In this document: in pieces, positions 16,856 to 26,071 of the stretch | Numbering within the stretch: position 1 is the stretch's first letter | Layout: each line of letters starts with the position of its first letter | Assembly (NCBI GenBank): GCA_002162925.1 | Contig: MABC01000089.1 | Coordinates: forward strand, 1-64,000 | Length of the DNA stretch: 64,000 nt | Direction of reading: 5' to 3' | Source of the DNA: Thalassotalea sp. 42_200_T64 | GTDB taxonomy: Bacteria; Pseudomonadota; Gammaproteobacteria; Enterobacterales; Alteromonadaceae | The notes under the pieces: model-generated | Told to the model about the DNA's origin: nothing | The model's database searches: none | Seen by the model: the letters and a program-made list of their open reading frames with translations, nothing else | Program-made: the position numbers and the translations under genes

Positions 16856-17857
16856 TTATTTACAGTCCCTGGATATTTCTTTTTGTTTGATTAATTTGTC
16901 CAGATATCTATTCAATTTCACTTTTTGATCGATATTTTCTTCTAAATATTGCTCTAATTCACTGAGGATTGTGGTACTTTTTTTATTATCCAATATCGGC
17001 TTATTTACTTTCATTGCATCCGCATTTGTGTCACTAATTGCCGCACTGAGTTCATTTTCCATTTCATTTAATACCGTTTGTAAGTTGCCAGAGCTAATGC
17101 AACTGAGATCATTTAAAAAACCGTATAATAACGTCCTGTCCATGAGTAAATTAATTTTACGCGGAATTCCTAACGTTTTCTGTGCAATTAGAGTGAAACA
17201 ATCTTCTGATAATAGCTGCTGATCGACAAGCCCCGCCAGTTTTAATCGATGCTTTATATAAAGCTTCAGCTCTTCGTTGGTTAAAGGCTCTAAATGGTAA
17301 GACGCAATAATTCGTTGTCGAAATTGTTCCATTTGGGGACTTTGCAATCTGGCTTTGAGCTCCGCCTGGCCTAATAAAAAGCTTTGTAGCAAGGGCTTGT
17401 TGTTTTTTTGAAAGTTCGACAACATTCTCAGTTCTTCAATGGTTTCTATGGGTAAGTTTTGCGCTTCATCGACTAATATTAATGCGTATTTACCTTGCTG
17501 GTTTAAGGTCAATAAATGCTGATATATGTGCTCTAATAAAATGGCTTTATTATCACTGCTTGTCGGTAACTGAAATTTTTTGGCAATGATTATCAATAGT
17601 TCAATAGGGGAAAGATTGGAAGTGACTATCTGAATTGCTTCAATTGCAGAATGATCAATAGTTTTTATCAAACTTTGCGCGATCATGGTCTTTCCGGTGC
17701 CAATAGGTCCGGTTATTACAATAAACCCTTCACCTTGTTCTAACCCATATTGCAGGTAGGATAATGCCTGTTTATGCTCTTTTGAGCCAAAGAAAAATTT
17801 AGGATCCGGGCTTAGTTGAAATGGTTTTTCTGATAAGCCATAGTACTGCTCATACAT
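16856..17857 (-). CDS. XrtA-associated ExeA-like ATPase
   Basis: A 333-aa AAA ATPase of the general-secretion ExeA type that accompanies XrtA loci. It begins MYEQYYGLSEKPFQLSPDP, has Walker A GPIGTGKT at about 46-53 and Walker B ALILVDEAQNL at about 125-135, then a C-terminal region rich in Lys and Glu that is probably coiled. It is the last gene of a five-gene minus-strand operon, one base after the outer-membrane protein gene, and converges with prsR. The role is not known in detail; energising export or assembly of the polysaccharide machinery is the usual inference. Confidence 0.9.
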   Translation of the reverse strand: MYEQYYGLSEKPFQLSPDPKFFFGSKEHKQALSYLQYGLEQGEGFIVITGPIGTGKTMIAQSLIKTIDHSAIEAIQIVTSNLSPIELLIIIAKKFQLPTSSDNKAILLEHIYQHLLTLNQQGKYALILVDEAQNLPIETIEELRMLSNFQKNNKPLLQSFLLGQAELKARLQSPQMEQFRQRIIASYHLEPLTNEELKLYIKHRLKLAGLVDQQLLSEDCFTLIAQKTLGIPRKINLLMDRTLLYGFLNDLSCISSGNLQTVLNEMENELSAAISDTNADAMKVNKPILDNKKSTTILSELEQYLEENIDQKVKLNRYLDKLIKQKEISRDCK

Positions 17858-17858
17858 A

Positions 17859-19463
17859 TTAAAATTCTTTTACTAATTTAATTGAAGCTCGATTCTCTTC
17901 ATAAGTATATTGTCTATTTGAATTACGATTCAGATGTTGTACAGCATAAGTCAGATTTAATTTTTGAGTTAAAGAATGCAGAAAACGAATCGAATAGGTG
18001 CGGTAATAATCCCTTTGCATAAGCGTTAATGGATTATCATTATCAAATAAATTTTTATTTAAACTCATTTTAATGTCTAACGCGGTAGTTCGACTGGTTT
18101 GCCTTGATAACGACATTGAGAGCAAATCATAGGTATCGTAATCTTCTATTTCTAAATTTTCTCTCCGCGTTCTGCTGGCTGTCACTGTAATGGTTGATCT
18201 ATTCCCGGTGAAGCTGAGGGATGCGAGCAAAGATTTATTGAGAGTAAATTCATTTGTTTCAACAGGTACCAACGACGTTGTGCTGGCAGCTAAAAAGTAA
18301 TCTCCTAAATTGGTATTTGCGCCGGGCTGAATAATACAGCTGTCAGTATCCTCTGGGGAAGCGGCTAAGCACCAAATTTCTTGTGGGACTCCTTGTTCAA
18401 GCTCAAAACGATCGAATAAATCGAGTTTTTCTGTATAGATCACCTTAGTGCTTAACCGTTTTAACCTATGACTTAAATTGAACTCATAGGCATCGCCAAA
18501 AAAGCGTTTATAAACACGGGCGCTTAGCTTAGTTCTATCCGAGGGAGCCCATGATATTGAGGCACTTAGGTAATCATCATTGTCCTGTTGTTCCAGCTCT
18601 TCTTGTTCATCTAACCAATTATAAGTGACATCTAAAACCAGGCTATTGATCGCTTGCCATCTAAATCCGGCACCAATTGATGAGCTTCCTTGTACATTGT
18701 TAGTGCTGATATTACCGCTAGTATCTTCATCATAATAGCGAATAAAAGGATTTATTTTATAATGACTAATATAACCAAGCTTAGCTTCAAAGCTATAAAA
18801 CCTTCCGGTTTGCTGGTCGTTATCATAATCATCATATTGGCCATAGATACCCCAAAAAATATATCTGGAGTTATTGCCATTGGTCGATGTAAAAGCAGCA
18901 TTGTAGCCTTCACGTTCGCCAATATCATCTTCAGCTTCTGCTTTGGAAAAGACAATTTGACTATCAACATTAAAGGAATTATTGCTGTTTTGGTATTGTA
19001 AACCAGCGAAGTTATTTGTATATTCGACGGTATCTCCAGAGATAATATCCGCATTGGCATTTTGTGAATTTGACTGGCTGATATTGCTAATTGAGCTACC
19101 GAACGTCAATGACAAGCCATCAGCAAACAGTTGCAGCTTTCCGTTAGCGGTTAATTCATTGAAGTTATTATCAAGTTCATGATCATGGCTATACCATGCC
19201 CGGGTTAGTTGGTAGTCAGCTGAAAAACTGCTAACAGCTGCCGAATATCCTAATTCTAGCCCTGTAGATAATAGGCTAACTAATGAATCATCTTCTTGAT
19301 TATTCACCGTGTTTATATTGTCAGAGTACACCTCATTGCCAGAAATTCTAGGTGTTATTTGCCAAGTAGCAGCATGCACTACACTTAAAGTACTTAAATA
19401 TAATAAAGATGACAGTGTTATTGTTTTAATTTTTGTGCCCGTACCCATAACCGTAATATCCAT
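17859..19463 (-). CDS. XrtA-associated outer-membrane beta-barrel-like protein
   Basis: A protein of about 530 aa with an N-terminal signal sequence (TLSSLLYLSTLSVVHA). The mature part is full of alternating aromatic/polar beta strands ending in RASIKLVKEF, with a terminal Phe as in outer-membrane barrels. It matches the XrtA-associated uncharacterised family placed between the kinase and ATPase genes. The start is either ATG 19463 (MDITVMGTG) or ATG 19448 (MGTGTKIK); both overlap the end of the kinase gene, so translation is coupled. It may form the outer-membrane passage for the exopolysaccharide, but no transport function is shown by sequence alone. Confidence 0.85.
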   Translation of the reverse strand: MDITVMGTGTKIKTITLSSLLYLSTLSVVHAATWQITPRISGNEVYSDNINTVNNQEDDSLVSLLSTGLELGYSAAVSSFSADYQLTRAWYSHDHELDNNFNELTANGKLQLFADGLSLTFGSSISNISQSNSQNANADIISGDTVEYTNNFAGLQYQNSNNSFNVDSQIVFSKAEAEDDIGEREGYNAAFTSTNGNNSRYIFWGIYGQYDDYDNDQQTGRFYSFEAKLGYISHYKINPFIRYYDEDTSGNISTNNVQGSSSIGAGFRWQAINSLVLDVTYNWLDEQEELEQQDNDDYLSASISWAPSDRTKLSARVYKRFFGDAYEFNLSHRLKRLSTKVIYTEKLDLFDRFELEQGVPQEIWCLAASPEDTDSCIIQPGANTNLGDYFLAASTTSLVPVETNEFTLNKSLLASLSFTGNRSTITVTASRTRRENLEIEDYDTYDLLSMSLSRQTSRTTALDIKMSLNKNLFDNDNPLTLMQRDYYRTYSIRFLHSLTQKLNLTYAVQHLNRNSNRQYTYEENRASIKLVKEF

Positions 19464-20340
19464 ATTTTTCTTGTTGTGAGTGAATCGCTTTATTCAGCAC
19501 AAGTCCTTTGGCCAAATGCTCTGGTAATAGTTCATTAGCTTGTTGAATTTCATGAATACTTGATTTGTTTTCTTCGACCACAATTAAGGCCTGGCCCATT
19601 AGTTGAGCTAATAGAGAGGTTTCATTCACGCCAAGTAAAGGAGGGCTGTCAAAAATTACTAACCTGTCGCTATAGCGTGTTGACAACTCTTCACATAATA
19701 ATGTCATTTTTTCGCTGGCGAGCAATTCATTGGCGAGGTGGTGTGATTTTCCTGCGGGTAGTATTTTTAAATTGTTAATATTGGTTTCATAAATAATGTC
19801 GGCGATTGAATCCATATCGCCATTTAAATAATCAATTAAGCCTGGCTTATTTTTAAAGCCTAACACATGGGGAATACTTGGTTTTAACACATCCGCATCC
19901 ACCAGTAGCACTGTTTTATCCTGCTCTAAGGCGATACTTAAGGCCAGGTTTATCGAAATGAATGTTTTTCCTTCGTTCTTCTGTGAACTGGTTATCATGA
20001 TTAAATTTGGGTGATCGAGCGTTTTTGAAGTGGCACCAAAGGCGTTATTTAATAATTTTCTTTTGATTTGCCTACACTCTTCACGCAATGTGGCTTGTTC
20101 TTTACACTGTTCATTACGTTCGAATTTTTCTTGTGGGATTAAAAATTGGTTTCGCTTTAGTAACTCTAAATCGATAATGAGGCTTTCTTTTTCAGTCAAG
20201 CCCTGGACCGGTTTTAATGGTAATAATTCAGCTTCTACCTGCTCTGGAACCGCGCTTTTAACTTCACCAGCATTGTTGTTCTTTGACCCTAGAGCATCTT
20301 GTTGCTGTTTACGCGCAATGGCTTCGTTAATGGTCGACAT
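19426..20340 (-). CDS. XrtA-associated tyrosine autokinase (BY-kinase)
   Basis: A 304-aa bacterial tyrosine kinase of the CpsD/Wzc cytoplasmic-domain type. It shows a variant Walker A SSQKNEGKTFISINLA at about 116-131, Walker A' VLLVDADVLKPS at about 143-154, and Walker B LVIFDSPPLLG at about 225-235. The extreme C-terminus, EKYGYYGYGYGHKN, is a cluster of four to five tyrosines, the usual site of trans-phosphorylation. It lies directly after the chain-length protein gene, its activator partner. The cognate phosphatase could be the LMW phosphatase gene at 42345, which is not in this operon. Confidence 0.93.
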   Translation of the reverse strand: MSTINEAIARKQQQDALGSKNNNAGEVKSAVPEQVEAELLPLKPVQGLTEKESLIIDLELLKRNQFLIPQEKFERNEQCKEQATLREECRQIKRKLLNNAFGATSKTLDHPNLIMITSSQKNEGKTFISINLALSIALEQDKTVLLVDADVLKPSIPHVLGFKNKPGLIDYLNGDMDSIADIIYETNINNLKILPAGKSHHLANELLASEKMTLLCEELSTRYSDRLVIFDSPPLLGVNETSLLAQLMGQALIVVEENKSSIHEIQQANELLPEHLAKGLVLNKAIHSQQEKYGYYGYGYGHKN

Positions 20341-20341
20341 A

Positions 20342-21928
20342 TTAAAAAAACCTTTTTAATTGCGGTTGAATAAAATCGGGTGACTGAAAATAGGCAATAA
20401 ATGCAATCAATATCATGATCAGAAAAATATGGGAAACAATGAATAGCATATTCTTTCTTTTTAAGCTGTTTATGGTTCCCAGACTTTTTGTTGCTGAGAC
20501 CACACCAAAAATCGGTAATGAAATGTTTCTAATCAATTGGTTGGTAGAAAACACCTTTGGGGTTATTTGGTTAACTAAAAAAGCTGTAGCACTGCCGATT
20601 AACATACTCAGAAAGAAAGTCCCAATTAAGTATAAAATTCGGTAAGGACCAGAAGCATGTAATGGTAACTTGGGCGGGTCGATTACTTTAAATTGAATTT
20701 TTTCCGTCGATTTTTCTGCATCTTTTGCCAATTGAGCGTTTTCCTGACGCTTTAATAACTCTTCATAACGGTTTTTAGTAATTCTATAGCCTCGGTTGAG
20801 CGCCATAAATTGAGCATCCACTTCCGGGATTGAAAAAATTTGTTGTTCAATTTGTTGTACTCTCTCACGGTAATCATTCACTCTTACCGTTAATGATGCC
20901 ACCTCATTTTCAAGCTGATTCGCTTGAATTTTCATTTTTTGGTAAACCGGGTTTCCATCTAAGGCGCTAAATGCTTGTGGGCTTGCTTGAGATGCTGACA
21001 TATACCTGTCAATTTTATCTTTTCTGAGGGTGTTTAATTCGTTTAATCGGCGTTGTACTTCTTTTACATCCGGATGCCTGATAGTAAAGCGCAGTAACAA
21101 CCCATCCAGTCTTGCTTGTAATTGGGTAATTCGGCTATCTAATTGTGTGGTAATATTGTTGTTTTCTTGCGCCGTTTGACTGTAAAGGCCAAATACCGGT
21201 TCTTCCCCAATAAGTTGTGCTTGCGCTGATTCAAAACGAGTTTTAGCCTCAAGCAGCGATAATTCAGCTTCTTTTAATTTAGCTTTTTCATTGGCTAAAT
21301 GTCTGCTGTAATTTTGGGTGTTTCCCGGTAAAGAGCTATAGTATTTTTGCTTAAACTCTTTCAGCCGTGTTTCATCCGCTTTTAATCGGTCTTCATATTC
21401 TGCTATTTGTTGTTCAATAAATTTGTGAGCACTATTGGTATCTTCTCTAGTTTCACCTAAGGTATTTTCAATAAAAACGGTTAATGCGGCTTGTACGATG
21501 TTTTTCGCCAATTGAGGATTTTCTGCAACGGCGGCCAGGGTAAATATATTTACCCTGCCGGCAGAAGAAATTTTTATGTTGTTTTTTAACTCCTCGATGA
21601 TTTCTTCAAACTCTTCATTATCATTGGCTTGAATATCTAAATCGGTCATGCGAGCGATTCGCTCTAAGTTTGCACGTCTCAATAATGTGCTGATGATTAG
21701 ACGTATCTCAGCATTTGGATCAGTTTCTACCATTAATCCTTTCATTAACGGCCGTAATAGTGATTGGGTATCAACATAGACACGTGCTTCCGATTCATAA
21801 ACATCGGGTAAGTGAGCGATACCAAACCAAGAAACCGGACAAATTAGCCAAGTACTCAAAATGATATAATGTTTTTTCGACCAAACTCCTAACAGGAGCT
21901 CTTTTATTATTACTATCTGATCGTGCAT
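20342..21928 (-). CDS. XrtA-associated chain-length determinant (Wzz-like)
   Basis: A 528-aa inner-membrane polysaccharide co-polymerase. One transmembrane segment is near the N-terminus (about 20-40) and a second near residues 430-452. Between them is a long periplasmic region with extended coiled coil (about 165-400, for example YEDRLKADETRLKEF). A further hydrophobic segment near 500 (FIVSHIFLIMILIAFIAYF) lies close to the C-terminus. It controls polymer length and pairs with the tyrosine autokinase encoded immediately downstream, one base after its stop. Confidence 0.92.
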   Translation of the reverse strand: MHDQIVIIKELLLGVWSKKHYIILSTWLICPVSWFGIAHLPDVYESEARVYVDTQSLLRPLMKGLMVETDPNAEIRLIISTLLRRANLERIARMTDLDIQANDNEEFEEIIEELKNNIKISSAGRVNIFTLAAVAENPQLAKNIVQAALTVFIENTLGETREDTNSAHKFIEQQIAEYEDRLKADETRLKEFKQKYYSSLPGNTQNYSRHLANEKAKLKEAELSLLEAKTRFESAQAQLIGEEPVFGLYSQTAQENNNITTQLDSRITQLQARLDGLLLRFTIRHPDVKEVQRRLNELNTLRKDKIDRYMSASQASPQAFSALDGNPVYQKMKIQANQLENEVASLTVRVNDYRERVQQIEQQIFSIPEVDAQFMALNRGYRITKNRYEELLKRQENAQLAKDAEKSTEKIQFKVIDPPKLPLHASGPYRILYLIGTFFLSMLIGSATAFLVNQITPKVFSTNQLIRNISLPIFGVVSATKSLGTINSLKRKNMLFIVSHIFLIMILIAFIAYFQSPDFIQPQLKRFF

Positions 21929-21945
21929 ATATTACTTCTTAACTG

Positions 21946-22590
21946 TTAAAACCAAGCTTCAGGGATGACTATGATATCGCCAGGTAAAACATCAACATTT
22001 GCCTTTATTTCACCATATTTAATTAAATCTTCAATTCTTAATACATATTCTTGTTGCTTTCCATTTTCAATTCTAACAAGTATGGCGTCATTGCCATCAG
22101 CAAATTCAGTTAACCCGCCAACTGTGATCATCACATCAAGAAGAGTCATATTTTTGCCATAACTCACCGCTTTGGGTTCCACCGCTTCACCAATAACTCT
22201 TATTTGTTCACTATAGGGGCCAACGAAGCTACCAATGGTTACTGTGACTATCGGTTCTCTAAGGTATACACCCAAGCGTTCCTCTATAGTCCGGGCAAGT
22301 TGCGTCGGTGTTTTTCCGGATGCAGGGATATCTTCAACCAGAGAGGTGGTGATTTTGCCATCAGGACGAACGATAAAGCTTCCGGACACTTCCGGATTTC
22401 GCCAAACAAAGATGTTTAACTTATCACCCGGGCCGATTAAATAATTATAGGCCGCAGCCGTGTCTGTTTTTGCTGGATAAAGCGTTGCTGGAGGTAATAC
22501 TTGCAGTGAAGAACAGCTAACCGTGGATATGGTCAATAATGCTATAGCCAGCAAACGAGTAGTTCGGTCCAGTCGAATAAGATCCTTCAA
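21946..22590 (-). CDS. XrtA-associated polysaccharide export lipoprotein (Wza-like)
   Basis: A 214-aa lipoprotein with signal peptide and lipobox TVSC at about residues 23-26. It contains the polysaccharide export domain (IGPGDKLNIFVWRNPEVSG at about 51-69) and an SLBB-type beta-grasp domain (IRVIGEAVEPKAVSYGKN, then LLDVMITVGGLTEFADGNDA). It is far shorter than Wza, as is usual for XrtA loci, and would need another component for the outer-membrane channel, perhaps the barrel-like protein of this operon. It is the first gene of the minus-strand operon, divergent from the sugar transferase gene. Confidence 0.93.
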   Translation of the reverse strand: MKDLIRLDRTTRLLAIALLTISTVSCSSLQVLPPATLYPAKTDTAAAYNYLIGPGDKLNIFVWRNPEVSGSFIVRPDGKITTSLVEDIPASGKTPTQLARTIEERLGVYLREPIVTVTIGSFVGPYSEQIRVIGEAVEPKAVSYGKNMTLLDVMITVGGLTEFADGNDAILVRIENGKQQEYVLRIEDLIKYGEIKANVDVLPGDIIVIPEAWF

Positions 22591-22787
22591 AGTTCACCAA
22601 CCTTTTAATAAAATTTTTGTTATTTGTTTCTTGAGGTTAGTTCAAAATTTTCCGATTTGCACAAAAATCATTAAAAAAAGTTGCTATCTGGTTGATTGGT
22701 CTATTATTAGGAAGCAAGCAGAAAAAATAAACACAATAACAAGCGTGGCAACATTGATTGCTACGATACCATAAGGGATTATTCACT

Positions 22788-24173
22788 TTGCAAAGTAAAT
22801 ACCAAAATCACAGCCGAATTTCAGTGAAATTATTATTGAGCATCGATTTTCTGCTGGTGTTATTTTCACTTTATGTATTGCATCGCCAAGAACTGGCAAA
22901 CATGCCGTTAACGCTTCGGCATTACTCACAAATACTGCTGCTGATATTGAGCTATCAATTCATTTTACTCAGCTTAGGTATGTACCACGCAAAAATGCGA
23001 GAAACCGCTTGGGGCATCATTCGTCGGCTTCTGCTCGCATCTACGATTAGTTATATGTTGTTCTCGATTATTCATGTGTTTATGAATGAATCAATTTTTT
23101 CTAAAGAAAGCTTATTTTATGTGTGTTTGCTCAGTTTTATTGGTTGTTCTGCTTTTAGGCTTTTTTTATATCAGTTTAATATTTTAGGATTTGCAAAACG
23201 CAATGTCCTGGTCCTTGGCACTGGCGATAGAGCGGAGATAATTGATATCAGGATGAGACGAAAAGTCGATCAGCAAAGCTTTAACTTAATAGGCTTTGTT
23301 AAGATGCCAGGGGATTCAAGCGAAAAAGTTAGCGCAGATAAAATTATCAATTTAACGACTAGTTTGCGTGAGTTTGTAATTAACAATAATGTTCATGAAA
23401 TCGTTGTTGCCAACGATGAAAGGCGAGGCCACTTACCGGTTGATGATCTGTTTTTTTGTCGGATTAGGGGCATTGAAATTTCTGAAATCCTAGATTTCAT
23501 CGAGAATGAGACCGGCCAGATCGCAGTAAACTTGATTTACCCCAGCTGGATAATTTACTCCAATGGTTTTCATGCCAGTAATGAGTTAAGAAATACTCTT
23601 GATTGGCTATTTAATGTGCTTTTGGCGATCACCTTATTTGTTTTTACCTGGCCGATAATGCTGTTAACTATCCTGGCGATTAAAATTGAAGATGGAATTT
23701 CAGCGCCGTGTTTTTATTTGCAAGAGCGGGTAGGTTTAGGTGGGCACGTTTTTAATATTATTAAATTTCGCAGTATGCACCAAGATGCAGAAAAACAAGG
23801 CATTAAGTGGGCTGCGGCCGACGATAACAGAACGACAACGGTTGGCCGGTTTATTCGAAAATATCGAATAGATGAATTGCCACAAATGTTCAATGTGCTT
23901 TATGGCGATATGGGGTTTGTTGGCCCGCGGCCTGAACGGCCAGAGTTTGTGCAACAGTTAATCACCAAAATCCCTTATTACAATGAACGCCACGGGGTGA
24001 AATCTGGGGTCACGGGTTGGGCACAGCTTAAATATCCTTACGGCGCGAATGAAACCGATGCCACCGAAAAATTAAAATATGACTTGTATTACATCAAGCA
24101 TCGCAGTTTCATTTTAGACTTACTGATCTTAGTGCAAACCACAGAAATCGTGCTATTTGGCAAGGGCCGTTAA
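22788..24173 (+). CDS. epsB: Initiating sugar transferase, EpsB family (XrtA locus)
   Basis: A membrane phosphosugar transferase of about 461 aa that starts repeat-unit synthesis on undecaprenyl phosphate. Four transmembrane segments occur in the first 135 residues, then a CoA-binding-like domain (NVLVLGTGDRAEII). A fifth segment near residue 280 leads into the catalytic bacterial sugar-transferase domain with FRSMHQDAE, IRKYRIDELPQMFNVLYGD and GFVGPRPERPEF. The frame opens with a TTG at 22758, but the TTG at 22788, preceded by AAGGGA, is the better start. It begins the long plus-strand operon and is divergent from the export lipoprotein. Confidence 0.92.
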   Translation: MQSKYQNHSRISVKLLLSIDFLLVLFSLYVLHRQELANMPLTLRHYSQILLLILSYQFILLSLGMYHAKMRETAWGIIRRLLLASTISYMLFSIIHVFMNESIFSKESLFYVCLLSFIGCSAFRLFLYQFNILGFAKRNVLVLGTGDRAEIIDIRMRRKVDQQSFNLIGFVKMPGDSSEKVSADKIINLTTSLREFVINNNVHEIVVANDERRGHLPVDDLFFCRIRGIEISEILDFIENETGQIAVNLIYPSWIIYSNGFHASNELRNTLDWLFNVLLAITLFVFTWPIMLLTILAIKIEDGISAPCFYLQERVGLGGHVFNIIKFRSMHQDAEKQGIKWAAADDNRTTTVGRFIRKYRIDELPQMFNVLYGDMGFVGPRPERPEFVQQLITKIPYYNERHGVKSGVTGWAQLKYPYGANETDATEKLKYDLYYIKHRSFILDLLILVQTTEIVLFGKGR

Positions 24174-24174
24174 A

Positions 24175-25011
24175 TTGTTGACCAAGAACAACAAGCAATG
24201 TGCTTTGACCATTGATGTCGAAGATTATTTTCATGTATCTGCGTTTGAAAATATCGTCAATCGAGGTGATTGGGCACAGCTTGAGCATAGAGTGGAAAGA
24301 AATACGGATCGAGTGCTTGAGCTTTTGGCTGAACATGAAGCACAGGCAACCTTTTTTGTATTAGGCTGGGTCGCACAAAAATACCCTCAGCTGGTAAAAC
24401 GGATTGTTAGCAATGGCCACGAATTAGCCAGTCACGGTTATTACCATCAACGATTAACCCGGTTGACCCGCGAGCAAGCTAAAAAAGATATCGGCGATAG
24501 TAAAACCCTATTAGAGGATATCAGTGGTCACGAGGTAGTCGGTTATCGAGCACCAAGTTTTTCCATCAATGAAGACAATTTATGGGTGATTGATGTCTTG
24601 CAAGAACTTGGTTTTAAATACAGTTCGAGTACCTATCCGGTAAAACACGATTTATACGGAACACCATCTTGGCCTAGAAAGGCGCATAAAACGGCACAAG
24701 GGATATTAGAAATTCCCATGTCAACCTTGAGGTTCGCGGGTGTTAATTTTCCGATTGCGGGTGGTGGTTACTTTCGGTTATTGCCATTGTGGTTATCTTT
24801 AGCGTCGATAAATTCCTTTTTAAAACGTGAAAACATTCCCTATATATTTTATTTTCATCCTTGGGAAATCGATCCCCATCAGCCTCGTTTTGAATCAGCG
24901 CCGATAAAATCCAAACTTAGGCACTATTCAAATTTGGCCAATATGGAAAACAAATTAATCAAATTATTGTCACAACATCGGTGGCGTAGTTTACATGAGA
25001 TATATTTTTAA
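24175..25011 (+). CDS. XrtA-associated polysaccharide deacetylase
   Basis: About 278 aa, a NodB-type carbohydrate esterase. It begins with ALTIDVEDYFHVSAFENI, the metal-binding Asp region, then ATFFVLGWVAQKYP and HELASHGYYHQRL (metal His-x3-His region), GYRAPSFS, and a C-terminal FHPWEIDP. It probably removes acetyl groups from GlcNAc-type residues of the growing exopolymer. TTG 24175, eight bases after AAGGG, is the likely start; another TTG lies at 24157. The gene overlaps or nearly touches its neighbours on both sides, as expected in an operon. Confidence 0.92.
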   Translation: MLTKNNKQCALTIDVEDYFHVSAFENIVNRGDWAQLEHRVERNTDRVLELLAEHEAQATFFVLGWVAQKYPQLVKRIVSNGHELASHGYYHQRLTRLTREQAKKDIGDSKTLLEDISGHEVVGYRAPSFSINEDNLWVIDVLQELGFKYSSSTYPVKHDLYGTPSWPRKAHKTAQGILEIPMSTLRFAGVNFPIAGGGYFRLLPLWLSLASINSFLKRENIPYIFYFHPWEIDPHQPRFESAPIKSKLRHYSNLANMENKLIKLLSQHRWRSLHEIYF

Positions 25012-26071
25012 AAAGATAAACGTTATGTTGGCAGAAAATTTCGATATGGTGGAAGTGATACCGTTTCAACAAGCTATGCAAGAGCGATGGGATAGCTATG
25101 TGGAGCAGCATTGTGAGGGCACATTTTTTCACCTATGTGGCTGGCAGCGCGTGCTGCTAGAAAGCTTTAATCATAAAAACCATTCCATTGTCGCCCGCAT
25201 TGATGGTGCAATTGTCGGCATATTGCCTTTAGTTGAGGTAAAAAGTCACTTGTTTTCGCATGCCTTAATTTCAACTCCCTTTTGTGTCTACGGTGGTGCT
25301 TTAGCCGATAATCAGCAAATTCATCAACGACTCGAGCAGAGGGCTATTGAATTAGCGGAACGATTACAGGTTGATTATCTTGAACTTCGTTACAAAAGCA
25401 AACAAGAGTCTAGTCTGCAGTTAGTTCAGCAGCATTCGACCTTTCATTGCCCAATTGCCGCAAATCCAGAACAAATATTAGCATCGATAAAGAAGAAGCA
25501 ACGGGCGGTAATTAGGCACTCATTAAACAACCAGTTGTCCTTTGGCAAAACCAGTTTGAAGCAGTTTTATCACTTATTTTCGCTGAGCTATCGTAACCTG
25601 GGAACGCCGGTGATGAGTCGGAAATATTTTAATGAGTTGGTTGAGGTTTTTGCCGAACGTACCGTTATTCATGCGGTGTTTGACCCGAGCCAAAAAGGCC
25701 AAAGTAGTGTGTTGAGCTTTTATTTTAAAGATCAAGTCATCCCATATTATGCTGGCGCCAGTACAGAATCTAAACGTAATAAGAGCATGGACTTCATCTA
25801 CTATCAGTTAATGTGTGAAGCGGCAGGCTTGGGCATAAAAAACTTTGATTTTGGTCGTAGTAAAAACAATAGCGGCGCCTATCAATATAAAAAGCACTGG
25901 GGCATTGAACCGCAGCCGCTTTATTATTATTACCACTTGGTAAAGTCAAAAAAACTGCCAAATCTAAGCCCTAATAATCCAAAGTATAAACTACTGGTTA
26001 AGTTATGGCAGTTGCTGCCCTTGCCATTGAGCCGGTTGCTTGGGCCGTTTCTCGCTAAGAGTTTGGGGTAA
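24995..26071 (+). CDS. XrtA-associated FemAB-like acyltransferase
   Basis: A protein of up to 358 aa with a double GNAT fold typical of FemAB aminoacyl transferases: FFHLCGWQRVLLESF near the N-terminus, KKKQRAVIRHSL in the middle, and DFGRSKNNSGAYQYKKHWG in the C-terminal half. In this family it likely adds an amino acid or acyl group to the polysaccharide or its carrier; the donor is unknown. The upstream ATG at 24995 overlaps the deacetylase gene; ATG 25025 (MLAENFDMV) is a reasonable alternative start. It overlaps the next gene by one base. Confidence 0.88.
   Translation: MRYIFKKINVMLAENFDMVEVIPFQQAMQERWDSYVEQHCEGTFFHLCGWQRVLLESFNHKNHSIVARIDGAIVGILPLVEVKSHLFSHALISTPFCVYGGALADNQQIHQRLEQRAIELAERLQVDYLELRYKSKQESSLQLVQQHSTFHCPIAANPEQILASIKKKQRAVIRHSLNNQLSFGKTSLKQFYHLFSLSYRNLGTPVMSRKYFNELVEVFAERTVIHAVFDPSQKGQSSVLSFYFKDQVIPYYAGASTESKRNKSMDFIYYQLMCEAAGLGIKNFDFGRSKNNSGAYQYKKHWGIEPQPLYYYYHLVKSKKLPNLSPNNPKYKLLVKLWQLLPLPLSRLLGPFLAKSLG

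Noticed and set aside
22745-22762. Possible sigma-54 promoter TGGCAACATTGATTGCT before the sugar transferase gene
   Set aside because: The GG and GC are separated by 11 bases, not the strict 10, so it is not a convincing RpoN site.
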